From assembly GCA_964401615.1 (NCBI GenBank), contig CAYNZF010000026.1, positions 1 through 24,817 on the forward strand: a DNA stretch of 24,817 nucleotides. Direction: 5' to 3'. The stretch is from JAXGQD01 sp964401615. Lineage in GTDB: Bacteria > Bacillota > Clostridia > Saccharofermentanales > Fastidiosipilaceae. The notes below the pieces were generated by a model. It did not search any database and had not been told where the DNA came from. It was given only the letters and a program-made list of their open reading frames with translations. Below, one piece after another: positions 15,711-22,956 of the stretch; the first letter of the stretch is position 1, and each line of letters begins with the position of its first letter. Position numbers and translations under genes: made by a program.

Positions 15711-16529
15711 ATGGCAGACTATTTTTCTCGTGATACGATTGTTTTGACAAATAAGAAACTGTTTTTGCTGGACATGGATGGGACGCTTTACAACGGAATG
15801 GAGTTGTTTCCCCAAACCCGGAATTTTTTACAAACAATTAGAGAAAACGGTGCACAATACCGCTTTATCACAAACAATTCATCCAAATCCGTCCAGGCTT
15901 ATCAGGAAAAACTCAAAAGCATGGGAATTGACGCGCAGCTGAGTGATTTTTATACCTCTGCTCAAGTGACCGTGCACTACCTGCTGGAGCACCATCCGGG
16001 AGAGCTTGTTTTTTGCATGGGGACCGCTTCTCTGCTCGCTGAATTGGCCGCGGCCGGCATCTCTGTCACAACTGAGTGTGATGAAGCCGTATCTGTGGTG
16101 CTCATGGGCTATGACACTGAGTTGACCTACGAAAAACTGCGCCGCATTTGTTATCTCTTGAAAGATGAAACGCGCACTTATCTCGCGACAAACTGCGATC
16201 TGGTTTGTCCAATCGAGTTTGGTTACGTTCCGGATTGCGGATCCTTCAGTATCATGATCAAAAATGCGACCGGGCGCGAGCCGCGCTTTCTGGGTAAACC
16301 TGAACCGACCATGATTGAATATTGCATGCAGGAAGCCGGAGTCAGTCGGGCTGAAACTGTGGTCATCGGTGACCGCTTGTATACCGACATCGCCTCCGCC
16401 GTGGCGGCCGGTGTCACAGCGGTTTGCGTGCTGAGCGGTGAAGCGAGCCTTGAAGATATTGAAGCCTCAAGCATCAAAGCTGATTTTGTTTTGCAGAGCA
16501 TCGGTGATTATTGGTCTAAATCGGATTGA
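15711..16529 (+). CDS. HAD-IIA phosphatase (NagD/phosphoglycolate-phosphatase-like)
   Basis: The 272-residue protein has HAD motif I LLDMDGTLYNG with D21 and D23, motif II FITNNSSKS near 54, motif III LGKPEP near 195 and motif IV VIGDRLYTDI near 220. The cap between motifs II and III is the C2a type, defining subfamily IIA, which includes NagD, p-nitrophenyl phosphatases and glycerol-3-phosphate or phosphoglycolate phosphatases. The ATG has TAGGAGG at 5 bases. It is 50 bases upstream of a glycerol-1-phosphate dehydrogenase family gene, so a glycerol-phosphate substrate is a reasonable guess (inference). Confidence 0.9.
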   Translation: MADYFSRDTIVLTNKKLFLLDMDGTLYNGMELFPQTRNFLQTIRENGAQYRFITNNSSKSVQAYQEKLKSMGIDAQLSDFYTSAQVTVHYLLEHHPGELVFCMGTASLLAELAAAGISVTTECDEAVSVVLMGYDTELTYEKLRRICYLLKDETRTYLATNCDLVCPIEFGYVPDCGSFSIMIKNATGREPRFLGKPEPTMIEYCMQEAGVSRAETVVIGDRLYTDIASAVAAGVTAVCVLSGEASLEDIEASSIKADFVLQSIGDYWSKSD

Positions 16530-16579
16530 GCGATGCCGCGCTGTCATCAACAATTTTACCAAAGACAAAAGGAGTCGTT

Positions 16580-17932
16580 ATGAATAAACGTATTGCGGAA
16601 ATGGACGTCAATGAACTGGCTTCGGTCCACATCACCGATTGCAGCTGCGGGAAAGTGCATCAGGCCAAACTAAAGGAGATTTTGCTGCGACCCGGTGCTT
16701 TGTCTGACCTGCCTGGCCTGGTAGGCCGATTAGGAGCGAAAAAGGCCTTTGTTTATTTTGATCGGAATACCAAAACGGTTGCCGGAAGCAGAACGCTTTC
16801 CGAGCTCGAAAATGCCGGCATTCCCTTCACACAATATTGCTACCCACAAGCTGCGCTCGAGCCCAACAATGAAGCCGTGGGACAGCTGGCCATGGCTTTT
16901 GACAGGAGTTGTGACATCATCATCGGTGTTGGCTCAGGGACGCTCAACGATCTTGGCAAAATGGTCGCGGCTCTGACCGGCCGGCCTTTCATTATTGTCG
17001 CCACAGCCCCCTCCATGGATGGCTACGCCTCCGCCACCTCGTCCATGAATTTTGATGGGGTAAAAATCAGTCTGGACTCCAAGATGCCGGACGCGATCGT
17101 CGCGGACATCGACATCATTTGTACGGCTCCTGTGCGCATGTTTCAGGCCGGTTTTGGTGATATGGTGGCTAAGTTCACCAGCCTCTGCGACTGGCGCATT
17201 GCTCAGCTGGTCACGGGTGAATACTACTGCGACGAAGTGGCCTCATTGGTCCGCAAATCCTTGAATATCTGTATGGATACGGCCGCAGGGATTTTACAGC
17301 AGGATCCTGTCACCGCCACCGCCTTGACCGAGGGGCTGATTTTTTCGGGTCTGGCCATGGCCCTTGCCGGCGTCTCACGTCCGGCTTCGGGCACCGAACA
17401 TTATTTTTCGCATCTCTGGGACATGCGTTCGGCTGCTTTGGGTAAGGAAGGCGACTCCCACGGTTTGCAGTGCCTGATAGGCACACTGGAAGCTTTGCGG
17501 ATTCTGGACCTGAGTAAAGATCTGATACCGGACCGTCAAATAGCCAGTGCGTACGTCGCTGCTTTTTCAAAGGAGAACTGGGCCCGTGACTTGCGCCGCC
17601 TCCTCGGTTCAGCGGCAGAGCCCTTGATCGTGCTCGAAGAAAAAGAGCAAAAATACGAAGCCGGCGCTCATGCCAAAAGGCTCGAAAGGATCATCACGTA
17701 CTGGCCAGAAATCAAAGCTGAAATTGAACAGGTCTTATTAGAAACCGAGAGTCTGCCGGCAATTCTGGACCTGATAAAGGCCCCCGTCAAGGCAGAAGAC
17801 ACCCGTATTGAGGATCCTCAATTGCGTGAGGTCTGTATCGCCAGTAAAGACATTCGTGATAAGTACATCATCACACGTTTATTATGGGACATCGGCGAAC
17901 TGGAACACGTGGCTGAGCGTTTGTTTAGTTAA
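16580..17932 (+). CDS. sn-Glycerol-1-phosphate dehydrogenase family protein (AraM/EgsA-like)
   Basis: The 450-residue protein belongs to the dehydroquinate-synthase/iron-alcohol-dehydrogenase fold. The nucleotide-binding GVGSGTLNDLGK loop is near 113-124, and ATAPSMDGYASATSS follows near 137. Candidate metal ligands are the Asp of GFGDMVAK (near 192), a His in GTEHYFSHLWD (near 270-280) and the His of DSHGLQ (near 294). Characterised relatives reduce dihydroxyacetone phosphate to sn-glycerol-1-phosphate; in Bacillus AraM feeds archaeal-type glyceryl ether formation. No pcrB-like gene is in the window. The ATG at 16580 is chosen for its AAAGGAG site; the frame is open 18 codons upstream. Confidence 0.87.
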   Translation: MNKRIAEMDVNELASVHITDCSCGKVHQAKLKEILLRPGALSDLPGLVGRLGAKKAFVYFDRNTKTVAGSRTLSELENAGIPFTQYCYPQAALEPNNEAVGQLAMAFDRSCDIIIGVGSGTLNDLGKMVAALTGRPFIIVATAPSMDGYASATSSMNFDGVKISLDSKMPDAIVADIDIICTAPVRMFQAGFGDMVAKFTSLCDWRIAQLVTGEYYCDEVASLVRKSLNICMDTAAGILQQDPVTATALTEGLIFSGLAMALAGVSRPASGTEHYFSHLWDMRSAALGKEGDSHGLQCLIGTLEALRILDLSKDLIPDRQIASAYVAAFSKENWARDLRRLLGSAAEPLIVLEEKEQKYEAGAHAKRLERIITYWPEIKAEIEQVLLETESLPAILDLIKAPVKAEDTRIEDPQLREVCIASKDIRDKYIITRLLWDIGELEHVAERLFS

Positions 17933-17986
17933 ATGAGCACAAACCATTACGAGAGCAGACAGGAGCCTGCAAATTTGGAGGAAAAA

Positions 17987-18409
17987 ATGAAGGACAAATC
18001 ATCCAGCGGCCCTGACAAATCATCCAACGGGAGGCCCGCTTCTGAACTGATCGATCTTCGCATAGCTGAACTGGACGACTGGCGCGGTGAATGCCTCGCG
18101 CGGCTGCGTGCGCTCATCTTGGTGACAGATTCAGAAATCATCGAAGAATGGAAATGGATGGGTACGCCTGTGTGGTCGCGGGCCGGTATTCTATGTACCG
18201 GTGAAACCTATAAAAACGTGGTCAAGCTTACTTTTGCCCAGGGCGCAGCCCTGGATGATCCTAAAAAATTGTTTAATTCCAGTTTAGAGGGCAAGGTCAG
18301 ACGCGCAATTGACATACATAAAGGTGAAACGATTGATGCTGAAGCATTTCAAGCGTTGATTCGTGCGGCAGTTACGCTCAATCTACGCCCTAAGACCGGA
18401 ACAAAATGA
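17987..18409 (+). CDS. DUF1801 (YdhG-like) domain protein
   Basis: The 140-residue protein shows DUF1801 features: LIDLRIAELDDWRGECLARLRALI near 17-40, EEWKWMGTPVWSRAGILCT near 50-68 and the KVVKLTFAQGAAL-like strand near 75-90. Its biochemical function is unknown. The ATG at 17987 has GGAGG five bases before it; an in-frame ATG at 17933 abuts the upstream stop but has no own site and would add a low-complexity Ser/Lys/Glu leader. It is third in the unit with the HAD-IIA and G1P-dehydrogenase-like genes and is followed by a terminator. Confidence 0.8.
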   Translation: MKDKSSSGPDKSSNGRPASELIDLRIAELDDWRGECLARLRALILVTDSEIIEEWKWMGTPVWSRAGILCTGETYKNVVKLTFAQGAALDDPKKLFNSSLEGKVRRAIDIHKGETIDAEAFQALIRAAVTLNLRPKTGTK

Positions 18410-18431
18410 AAGCAGCATAATTTACGACATA

Positions 18432-18463
18432 AAACAAGCCCGGGGAAAAATCCGGGCTTGTTT
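18432..18463. terminator. Bidirectional terminator between DUF1801 and aroE-like genes
   Basis: AAACAAGCCCGG (18432-18443) pairs perfectly with CCGGGCTTGTTT (18452-18463) around GGAAAAAT. T-rich ends flank it on both strands, as expected for converging genes. Confidence 0.88.
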
Positions 18464-18477
18464 GTCAAAGTTTTAAA

Positions 18478-19326
18478 TCAGCTCTTGAACTCTTCTTCCA
18501 AAGCTCGCTTCATCACCTTTTCATCAAGTTCCAGGCCTGTCCAAAGTTTCAAGCCAATCAAGCCCTGCTGAACCAGCATGCCGAGTCCATCGCCCGTGCG
18601 GGCTCCGCTGGCGCGCGCTTTTTGCAGGAAAACCGTGTCTGAGGGATTGGTGATCACATCCTGAACAAACATCTTTGCATTGATGGAAGAATAATCGATC
18701 GGGGGGCAGTCCACGTTGGAGGAAAGACCGATGGACGTGGCGTTGACCAGGATATCGCAAGGAGGAATGGGCATTTGTTCCTCCATGGCCAGCGCTTCTG
18801 CTTTACAGGACGTATTGGCGTTGACGATCTCACTGATGGCTTTGGCTTTTTCGAGGCTGCGGTTGATAATAATGAGGCTTTCCAGACCCGCCAGCGCGGA
18901 TTCAACGGCAATGGCCCGTGCCGCTCCGCCGGCGCCCAGCAGGACCATTCTTCGTCCGCTCAGGGCGACCGCCTGTTGTTTAAGGTTTTCCACCAACCCT
19001 TTGCCATCCGTGTTGTCACCGAACAACTTGTCCTCACGTCTGGCAATCACATTGATTGCGCCAATCATCTGAGCCGCCGGACTGATTTCGTCAACATAAG
19101 CGAGTGCTGCGATTTTATGTGGAATCGTCAGATTGACCCCTTCAAAATTCAAGGCGCGTAAGCCTGAAAACGCATCTTTCAGCGCGTCCGGCCTCACCAT
19201 CATGGTGATGTAACGCCAATCCAGACCTGCGGCTTTAAAAGCAGCCTCATTCATCACTACACTGGGGTTTTCATCCACCGGGTAACCAAAAACCCCTACC
19301 AGCTTGGAGCGATAACTTTTTTCCAT
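18478..19326 (-). CDS. Shikimate dehydrogenase-family protein, copy 1
   Basis: The 282-residue protein has the AroE fold: catalytic pair K71 (LTIPHK) and D107 (DNTDGKG), Rossmann loop GAGGAARAI near 130, and NRS after strand two, compatible with NADP. The shikimate-binding S-x-S of ordinary AroE (in HSxSP) is missing: the segment reads FGYPVDENPS (13-22). That suggests a related polyhydroxy acid or other substrate. The second ATG of a tandem pair (19326) is chosen because AGGAGG lies 6 bases before it. It follows galM by 22 bases and resembles the copy at 20571-21431. Confidence 0.85.
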   Translation of the reverse strand: MEKSYRSKLVGVFGYPVDENPSVVMNEAAFKAAGLDWRYITMMVRPDALKDAFSGLRALNFEGVNLTIPHKIAALAYVDEISPAAQMIGAINVIARREDKLFGDNTDGKGLVENLKQQAVALSGRRMVLLGAGGAARAIAVESALAGLESLIIINRSLEKAKAISEIVNANTSCKAEALAMEEQMPIPPCDILVNATSIGLSSNVDCPPIDYSSINAKMFVQDVITNPSDTVFLQKARASGARTGDGLGMLVQQGLIGLKLWTGLELDEKVMKRALEEEFKS

Positions 19327-19348
19327 CATTTTCCTCCTGTCCTTCAAT

Positions 19349-20389
19349 CTATTTCACTGAAAACTTGTACACAGTCGTTGTATGCAGCGGCTCGTGGGCT
19401 TTGAAAACATTAACGGGAAAATCGGGCTTGTTGGGTGAATCAGGGAAATATTGCGTTTCCAGACAAAAGGCCCCCCGCTGCACGTACTCTGCTTGACCTT
19501 TGCCCTCATCGTCTTTTCCCATAAAATTACCGCTGTAAAACTGTACACCCGGCAGATCCGTGAAGACTTCCATCACGATGCCGCTTTGAGGTGATGAAAC
19601 CTGCGCAAAAGGCTGCTCCGGTCCCGGTCGATTGATTACATAGTTATGATCGAATCCGAGTCCCTTTACGACTTGTTCGTAGTCGCTGTCAATATCCAGA
19701 CCAATGGCCTTCGGCGTCGTAAAATCCATGACAGTCCCTTTAACAGCGCGAATCTCACCTGTCGGGATGAACTCGCTGTCTACGGGCGTGAAATAATCGC
19801 AGTCCAAACGCAGGATATGCTCAGTGATCGAGCCGAAGTCGTGGCCGGCGAGGTTGAAATAGGCGTGGTTGGTCAGGTTAAAAACCGTATCTTGATCGGA
19901 CATCGCGTCATACTGAAGGATGACTTCATTGGCTTCTGTCAAAGAAAAAGTGACCGCTATCTGAGCATTGCCCGGCATGCCCTGGTCGCCATCGGGGCTA
20001 AGCAGTCGAAAAGTGACCGAGGGCTTTTCACCATGTTGGGCTTCGGCCTGCCACAGTCTGTTGAAATACTTGTCAAAACCACCATGCAAAGAATTTCGGC
20101 CATCATTTTTATCAAGCTCATAAACCTTTCCACCCAGTTCAAAGGCAGCCTTACCGATACGGTTGGCGCACCTTCCCACGGTCGCGCCATGAGCAGTCGT
20201 GTTATTTTGGTATCTCTCCAGGCTTCGGTATCCGAGCATCACGTCTACCGGCTGCCCGTTCTTGTCCGGAACAACGAGTCGCGTAATAGCGGCGCCGAGA
20301 TTGGTGACTGAAAGTTCTACCCCATTTTGGTTCGCGAAGGTATACAGTTCAAAATTTGTGTCTACAGCGCGTTCTTTGGTCAGTTTCAT
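19349..20389 (-). CDS. galM: Aldose 1-epimerase (mutarotase)
   Basis: The 346-residue protein interconverts alpha and beta anomers of sugars such as galactose and glucose. GRCANRIG near 78, NDGRNSLHGG near 98 and NLTNHAYFNL with the catalytic His near 175 are present. The catalytic Glu lies in FCLETQYFPDSPN near 312. The length is normal for GalM. The ATG at 20389 has AAAGGAG five bases before it; upstream codons in frame lie over the promoter. It stands between two aroE-like genes and no other galactose gene is in the window, so its sugar may not be galactose. Confidence 0.93.
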   Translation of the reverse strand: MKLTKERAVDTNFELYTFANQNGVELSVTNLGAAITRLVVPDKNGQPVDVMLGYRSLERYQNNTTAHGATVGRCANRIGKAAFELGGKVYELDKNDGRNSLHGGFDKYFNRLWQAEAQHGEKPSVTFRLLSPDGDQGMPGNAQIAVTFSLTEANEVILQYDAMSDQDTVFNLTNHAYFNLAGHDFGSITEHILRLDCDYFTPVDSEFIPTGEIRAVKGTVMDFTTPKAIGLDIDSDYEQVVKGLGFDHNYVINRPGPEQPFAQVSSPQSGIVMEVFTDLPGVQFYSGNFMGKDDEGKGQAEYVQRGAFCLETQYFPDSPNKPDFPVNVFKAHEPLHTTTVYKFSVK

Positions 20390-20449
20390 CTTTACTCCTT
20401 TACTTCTACCCCGTTCATAGTTATATCGAACCGTTTTTCCATTACAGCT

Positions 20450-20455
20450 ATTATA
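20450..20455 (-). promoter_or_regulatory. Candidate -10 of the galM-aroE-like unit
   Basis: A perfect TATAAT on the minus strand lies about 60 bases before galM and downstream of the aroE-like copy 2 hairpin. No good -35 is visible at 16-18 bases, so an activator may be needed. Confidence 0.4.
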
Positions 20456-20482
20456 GAGTTTCATCTTGCAAAAACATATAAT

Positions 20483-20514
20483 AAGCCACCGGAAGATAAT
20501 GATCCCGGCGGCTT
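20483..20514 (-). terminator. Hairpin after aroE-like copy 2
   Basis: On the minus strand AAGCCGCCGG (20505-20514) pairs with CCGGTGGCTT (20483-20492) around 12 bases. The tail ATTATATGTTTTT is interrupted, so termination may be partial and galM could also be reached by read-through. Confidence 0.55.
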
Positions 20515-20570
20515 GCTATTCGTTTCGCAAAATATTTAAATATTTGATTATGATTTGATGATTGCGCGTG

Positions 20571-21431
20571 TCAGCTGAGTGCTTCCTGCAAAGCCTTAAG
20601 CATGACCGCTTTGTCCGGCTTTCTGCCTGTCCACATCTCAATATTGATGGCGGCCTGGTTGATCAGCATGCCCGTGCCGGTGCTCCATCTGGCGCCTTGC
20701 TTTTCGGCAGCTCGCAGCAGCGGAGTCACCGCCGGGTTAGGGATGACGTCCTGCACAAACATCTCCGGTCTGATGGTGTTGACGTCGATGTTGGGAATTT
20801 CATCAATGTTGGGATAGAGACCGATAGGGGTCGCATTGACCAGAATTTCAGTGTCCTCTGGTATGGAATATTGGCCCACCCAATCGACATATTCGACATT
20901 CTCGTTTAAGCCTTGGACCACTTTGATAATGCTGTCGCCCAGAGCTCTGTCCTCAGGTCGGTTGACGATTTTTATGCTGCCGACACCGGCCAGACACATT
21001 TCCACACAAATGGCCCGGGCCGCACCGCCCGCACCGAGGATGACCAGGCGTTTGCCTTTGGGATCGACACCATTTTCTTGAAGGGCTTCCATGAAGCCTT
21101 TGCCATCCGTGTTATCGCCATAAAGCTTTCCGTTATCATTGACGATCGTATTGACCGCGCCTATCAGCTTAGCGCTTTCGGACATTTCATCAAGATAGTC
21201 CAGGACCTTGATTTTATGGGGAAGCGTGCAATTGACGCCCTTCATTTTAAAGGCCTTCAAACCCGCGATGGCATCCCCGAGTGCGTCCGGTTCCACATCA
21301 ATGGTTAAAAAATGCCAGCGTTCCAATCCCATATCCGCGAAAGCCGCGTCTTGAATGACCACTCCGGGATTTTCAGCTGCAGGATGTCCGAAAACACCCA
21401 CCAAGTTATCAAGATAGTTCTGTTCTTTCAT
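20571..21431 (-). CDS. Shikimate dehydrogenase-family protein, copy 2
   Basis: The 286-residue protein has catalytic K73 (TLPHK) and D109 (DNTDGKG), and the Rossmann loop GAGGAARAI near 137. The second strand ends NRPEDRA, which differs from the usual NRT and from copy 1, hinting at a different cofactor preference. The S-x-S shikimate motif is replaced by FGHPAAENPG (14-23), as in copy 1. The two copies align from end to end and are paralogues. An AAAGGA site lies before the ATG at 21431. It is separated from galM by a hairpin and a candidate promoter. Confidence 0.85.
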   Translation of the reverse strand: MKEQNYLDNLVGVFGHPAAENPGVVIQDAAFADMGLERWHFLTIDVEPDALGDAIAGLKAFKMKGVNCTLPHKIKVLDYLDEMSESAKLIGAVNTIVNDNGKLYGDNTDGKGFMEALQENGVDPKGKRLVILGAGGAARAICVEMCLAGVGSIKIVNRPEDRALGDSIIKVVQGLNENVEYVDWVGQYSIPEDTEILVNATPIGLYPNIDEIPNIDVNTIRPEMFVQDVIPNPAVTPLLRAAEKQGARWSTGTGMLINQAAINIEMWTGRKPDKAVMLKALQEALS

Positions 21432-21539
21432 AGCGGTTTTCCTTTCCTTGGCAAAAGCTGTTCATGAGGAGCAGAAATCAGGCGTTTTTCGCTAGTCTCA
21501 AATTTTCCTCAAGTGGGTTCGAAATCTATTTGTCCAACC

Positions 21540-21545
21540 ATTGTA
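21540..21545 (-). promoter_or_regulatory. Candidate -10 for aroE-like copy 2
   Basis: TACAAT on the minus strand has only TTTTAA at 17 bases upstream. It would give a leader of about 100 bases, in which I recognise no riboswitch. Confidence 0.35.
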
Positions 21546-21617
21546 CTAATATTCATCCTGGCTTAAAAGCCACCCGGGCAAGCCAAAAAGTGTCAGAAAA
21601 TGAACCGCGCATTGCCG

Positions 21618-21655
21618 AAAAATCAAAAACCGTCGAAATCTGCTCTCAACGGTTT
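21618..21655 (-). terminator. Intrinsic terminator after the half-permease pair
   Basis: On the minus strand AAACCGTTGA (21646-21655) pairs with TCGACGGTTT (21627-21636) around 9 bases. It is followed by TTGATTTTT. Confidence 0.75.
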
Positions 21656-21688
21656 ATTCGAATAATCATTTTAACTGAAGCAAGCCGT

Positions 21689-22222
21689 TTATTCTGCCTT
21701 GTCCGCCAAGTCATACAAAACAGCCACTTCATCTTTACTCATGGCTTTGTCGACGATCAACGCGATGATGAAAATGCCTGCCATACTGACCGCCAAACGC
21801 GTCAGCATAAACTTCGCGCCCAGTGAGGACAACTCGAAAAGCAGCATCGGAATCTTGGTGGTTGACCAGGCGCCGATAAACAACAAGATATTAGAGAACT
21901 TGGCTCCCTTTTTCATGAGCACCAGCGCGACAGGAAAAGCCGCGTACAGAGGACCTGCCGCTGCAGATCCAATCAGGATGGCAATCAGCATGCCTTTTAT
22001 TCCGGAATCTTCACCCAAATATCTCACCATGGTTTCTCGGGGTACCCACACATCCAGCAAGCCCAGTAAAACAAAAATCGGCGGGATGATCAGCAGCATT
22101 TCCTTAAAACTATCAAGGGTAATTTTGGCCGCGTTGACACCTGTTTCAAATTTCACCAGCAGCAGAATTCCGATCAGCGCAAGCATCAAGATAAAAAATT
22201 TATAGCGCTTCAATAGTTTCAT
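21689..22222 (-). CDS. Half-size permease, second subunit (ArsP/YraQ-like)
   Basis: The 177-residue protein has about five membrane segments. The central motif AAGPLYAAFPVALVLMKKGA near 88-107 and WSTTKIPMLLFE near 118-129 resemble one half of the predicted permease family that includes ArsP and YraQ (PF03773). Family members export organoarsenicals or have unknown substrates. The ATG overlaps the stop of the partner gene as ATGA, so equal production and a heterodimer are likely. It is followed by a terminator. Confidence 0.72.
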   Translation of the reverse strand: MKLLKRYKFFILMLALIGILLLVKFETGVNAAKITLDSFKEMLLIIPPIFVLLGLLDVWVPRETMVRYLGEDSGIKGMLIAILIGSAAAGPLYAAFPVALVLMKKGAKFSNILLFIGAWSTTKIPMLLFELSSLGAKFMLTRLAVSMAGIFIIALIVDKAMSKDEVAVLYDLADKAE

Positions 22223-22704
22223 ATTTCTCCCATAACCTTCCCGATCACAAATGCTGCCACGAAGGCAAAAACAAAGGCCAGCAGGTTTCTCAAGAGGCTG
22301 GCTTTCTTCCCGAAATGCTTGATTTCAAGCGGCAGTGTGACCACGCCCACCATCATCAAAGAAGAAATAAACGCGGCAATCTGCATGTAGCCTGCTCCGT
22401 TGTGCAGTAAGAGCGCGGCAGTCGGGAAAGCAATGAAGCCGGGAATCAGCGTGATGGCCCCCACAATCGCGGCCAGGACAACACCCCACCAACCCGAAGA
22501 ACTGCCGATGATCTGGCTGATGACTTGCGGGTTCAGTATGGCTAAAACGAAGCCTATCAACGTAATAATGCCCAAAAATTGCGGCAAAATGTTTTCAAGT
22601 GCTTTCCAAGCCTTTTTCAGAGACTGTTTCGTTTTCTTTTTGTCTTTCACAAACGAAAGAAGTAAGAGTATCCCCGTTATTCCGTATAGAATGTAGTTTT
22701 GCAT
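22219..22704 (-). CDS. Half-size permease, first subunit (ArsP/YraQ-like)
   Basis: The 161-residue protein has about five membrane segments, with a short basic loop KDKKKTKQSLKKAW near 20-33 that should face the cytoplasm. The motif LIPGFIAFPTAALLLHNGA near 86-104 and TLPLE near 122 parallel the motifs of the partner. Full-size members of the family are 300-350 residues with two such halves, so these two genes together equal one permease. The ATG has GGAG 6 bases before it and lies about 65 bases after a good promoter. Confidence 0.72.
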   Translation of the reverse strand: MQNYILYGITGILLLLSFVKDKKKTKQSLKKAWKALENILPQFLGIITLIGFVLAILNPQVISQIIGSSSGWWGVVLAAIVGAITLIPGFIAFPTAALLLHNGAGYMQIAAFISSLMMVGVVTLPLEIKHFGKKASLLRNLLAFVFAFVAAFVIGKVMGEI

Positions 22705-22760
22705 TTTTTCTCCAAATCTATTTTTATCAGCTCGAAAGGATCAAATTCAATTTTTTTCAT
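22677..22760 (-). other. 27-codon ORF overlapping the permease start, unproven
   Basis: An ATG at 22760 opens a 27-codon frame beginning MKKIEFDPFELIK, which runs past the permease start in another frame and ends at TAA 22677-22679. An AAAGGA precedes it, but at the predicted transcription start (about 22770), so most of that site may be outside the mRNA. It could be a leader peptide coupled to the permease; evidence is slim. Confidence 0.15.
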
Positions 22761-22776
22761 GCAAAAAAGTCCTTTA

Positions 22777-22805
22777 ATTATAGTTTTGTATGCCAAACTT
22801 GTCTA
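22777..22805 (-). promoter_or_regulatory. Promoter of the half-permease pair
   Basis: On the minus strand TAGACA (22800-22805) and a perfect TATAAT (22777-22782) are spaced by 17 bases. Confidence 0.7.
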
Positions 22806-22956
22806 TGAAAAATGCCTTCTTAAGTCAGTCAAATTTTTTGGCTGTCCGGGGAAAACTTATGTTACATTTATGGAAGCCAACTGTAAAACCAGGCGACTCT
22901 TTGGTGCAAGAACCTAGCTCGTGATAACGTCCGAGTTCTATCTGATTGGAGGCTAT

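Noticed and set aside
19646..20311. Plus-strand 221-codon ORF
   Set aside because: It lies wholly opposite galM, which has strong family motifs; it has no recognisable domain.
21699..22205. Plus-strand 168-codon ORF
   Set aside because: It is antisense to the half-permease gene; its composition mirrors codons of a membrane protein.
22806..22956. Riboswitch or clear promoter upstream of the GH57 gene
   Set aside because: Only short inverted repeats (for example CTCG/CGAG) and poor -10/-35 combinations are visible; nothing I can support.
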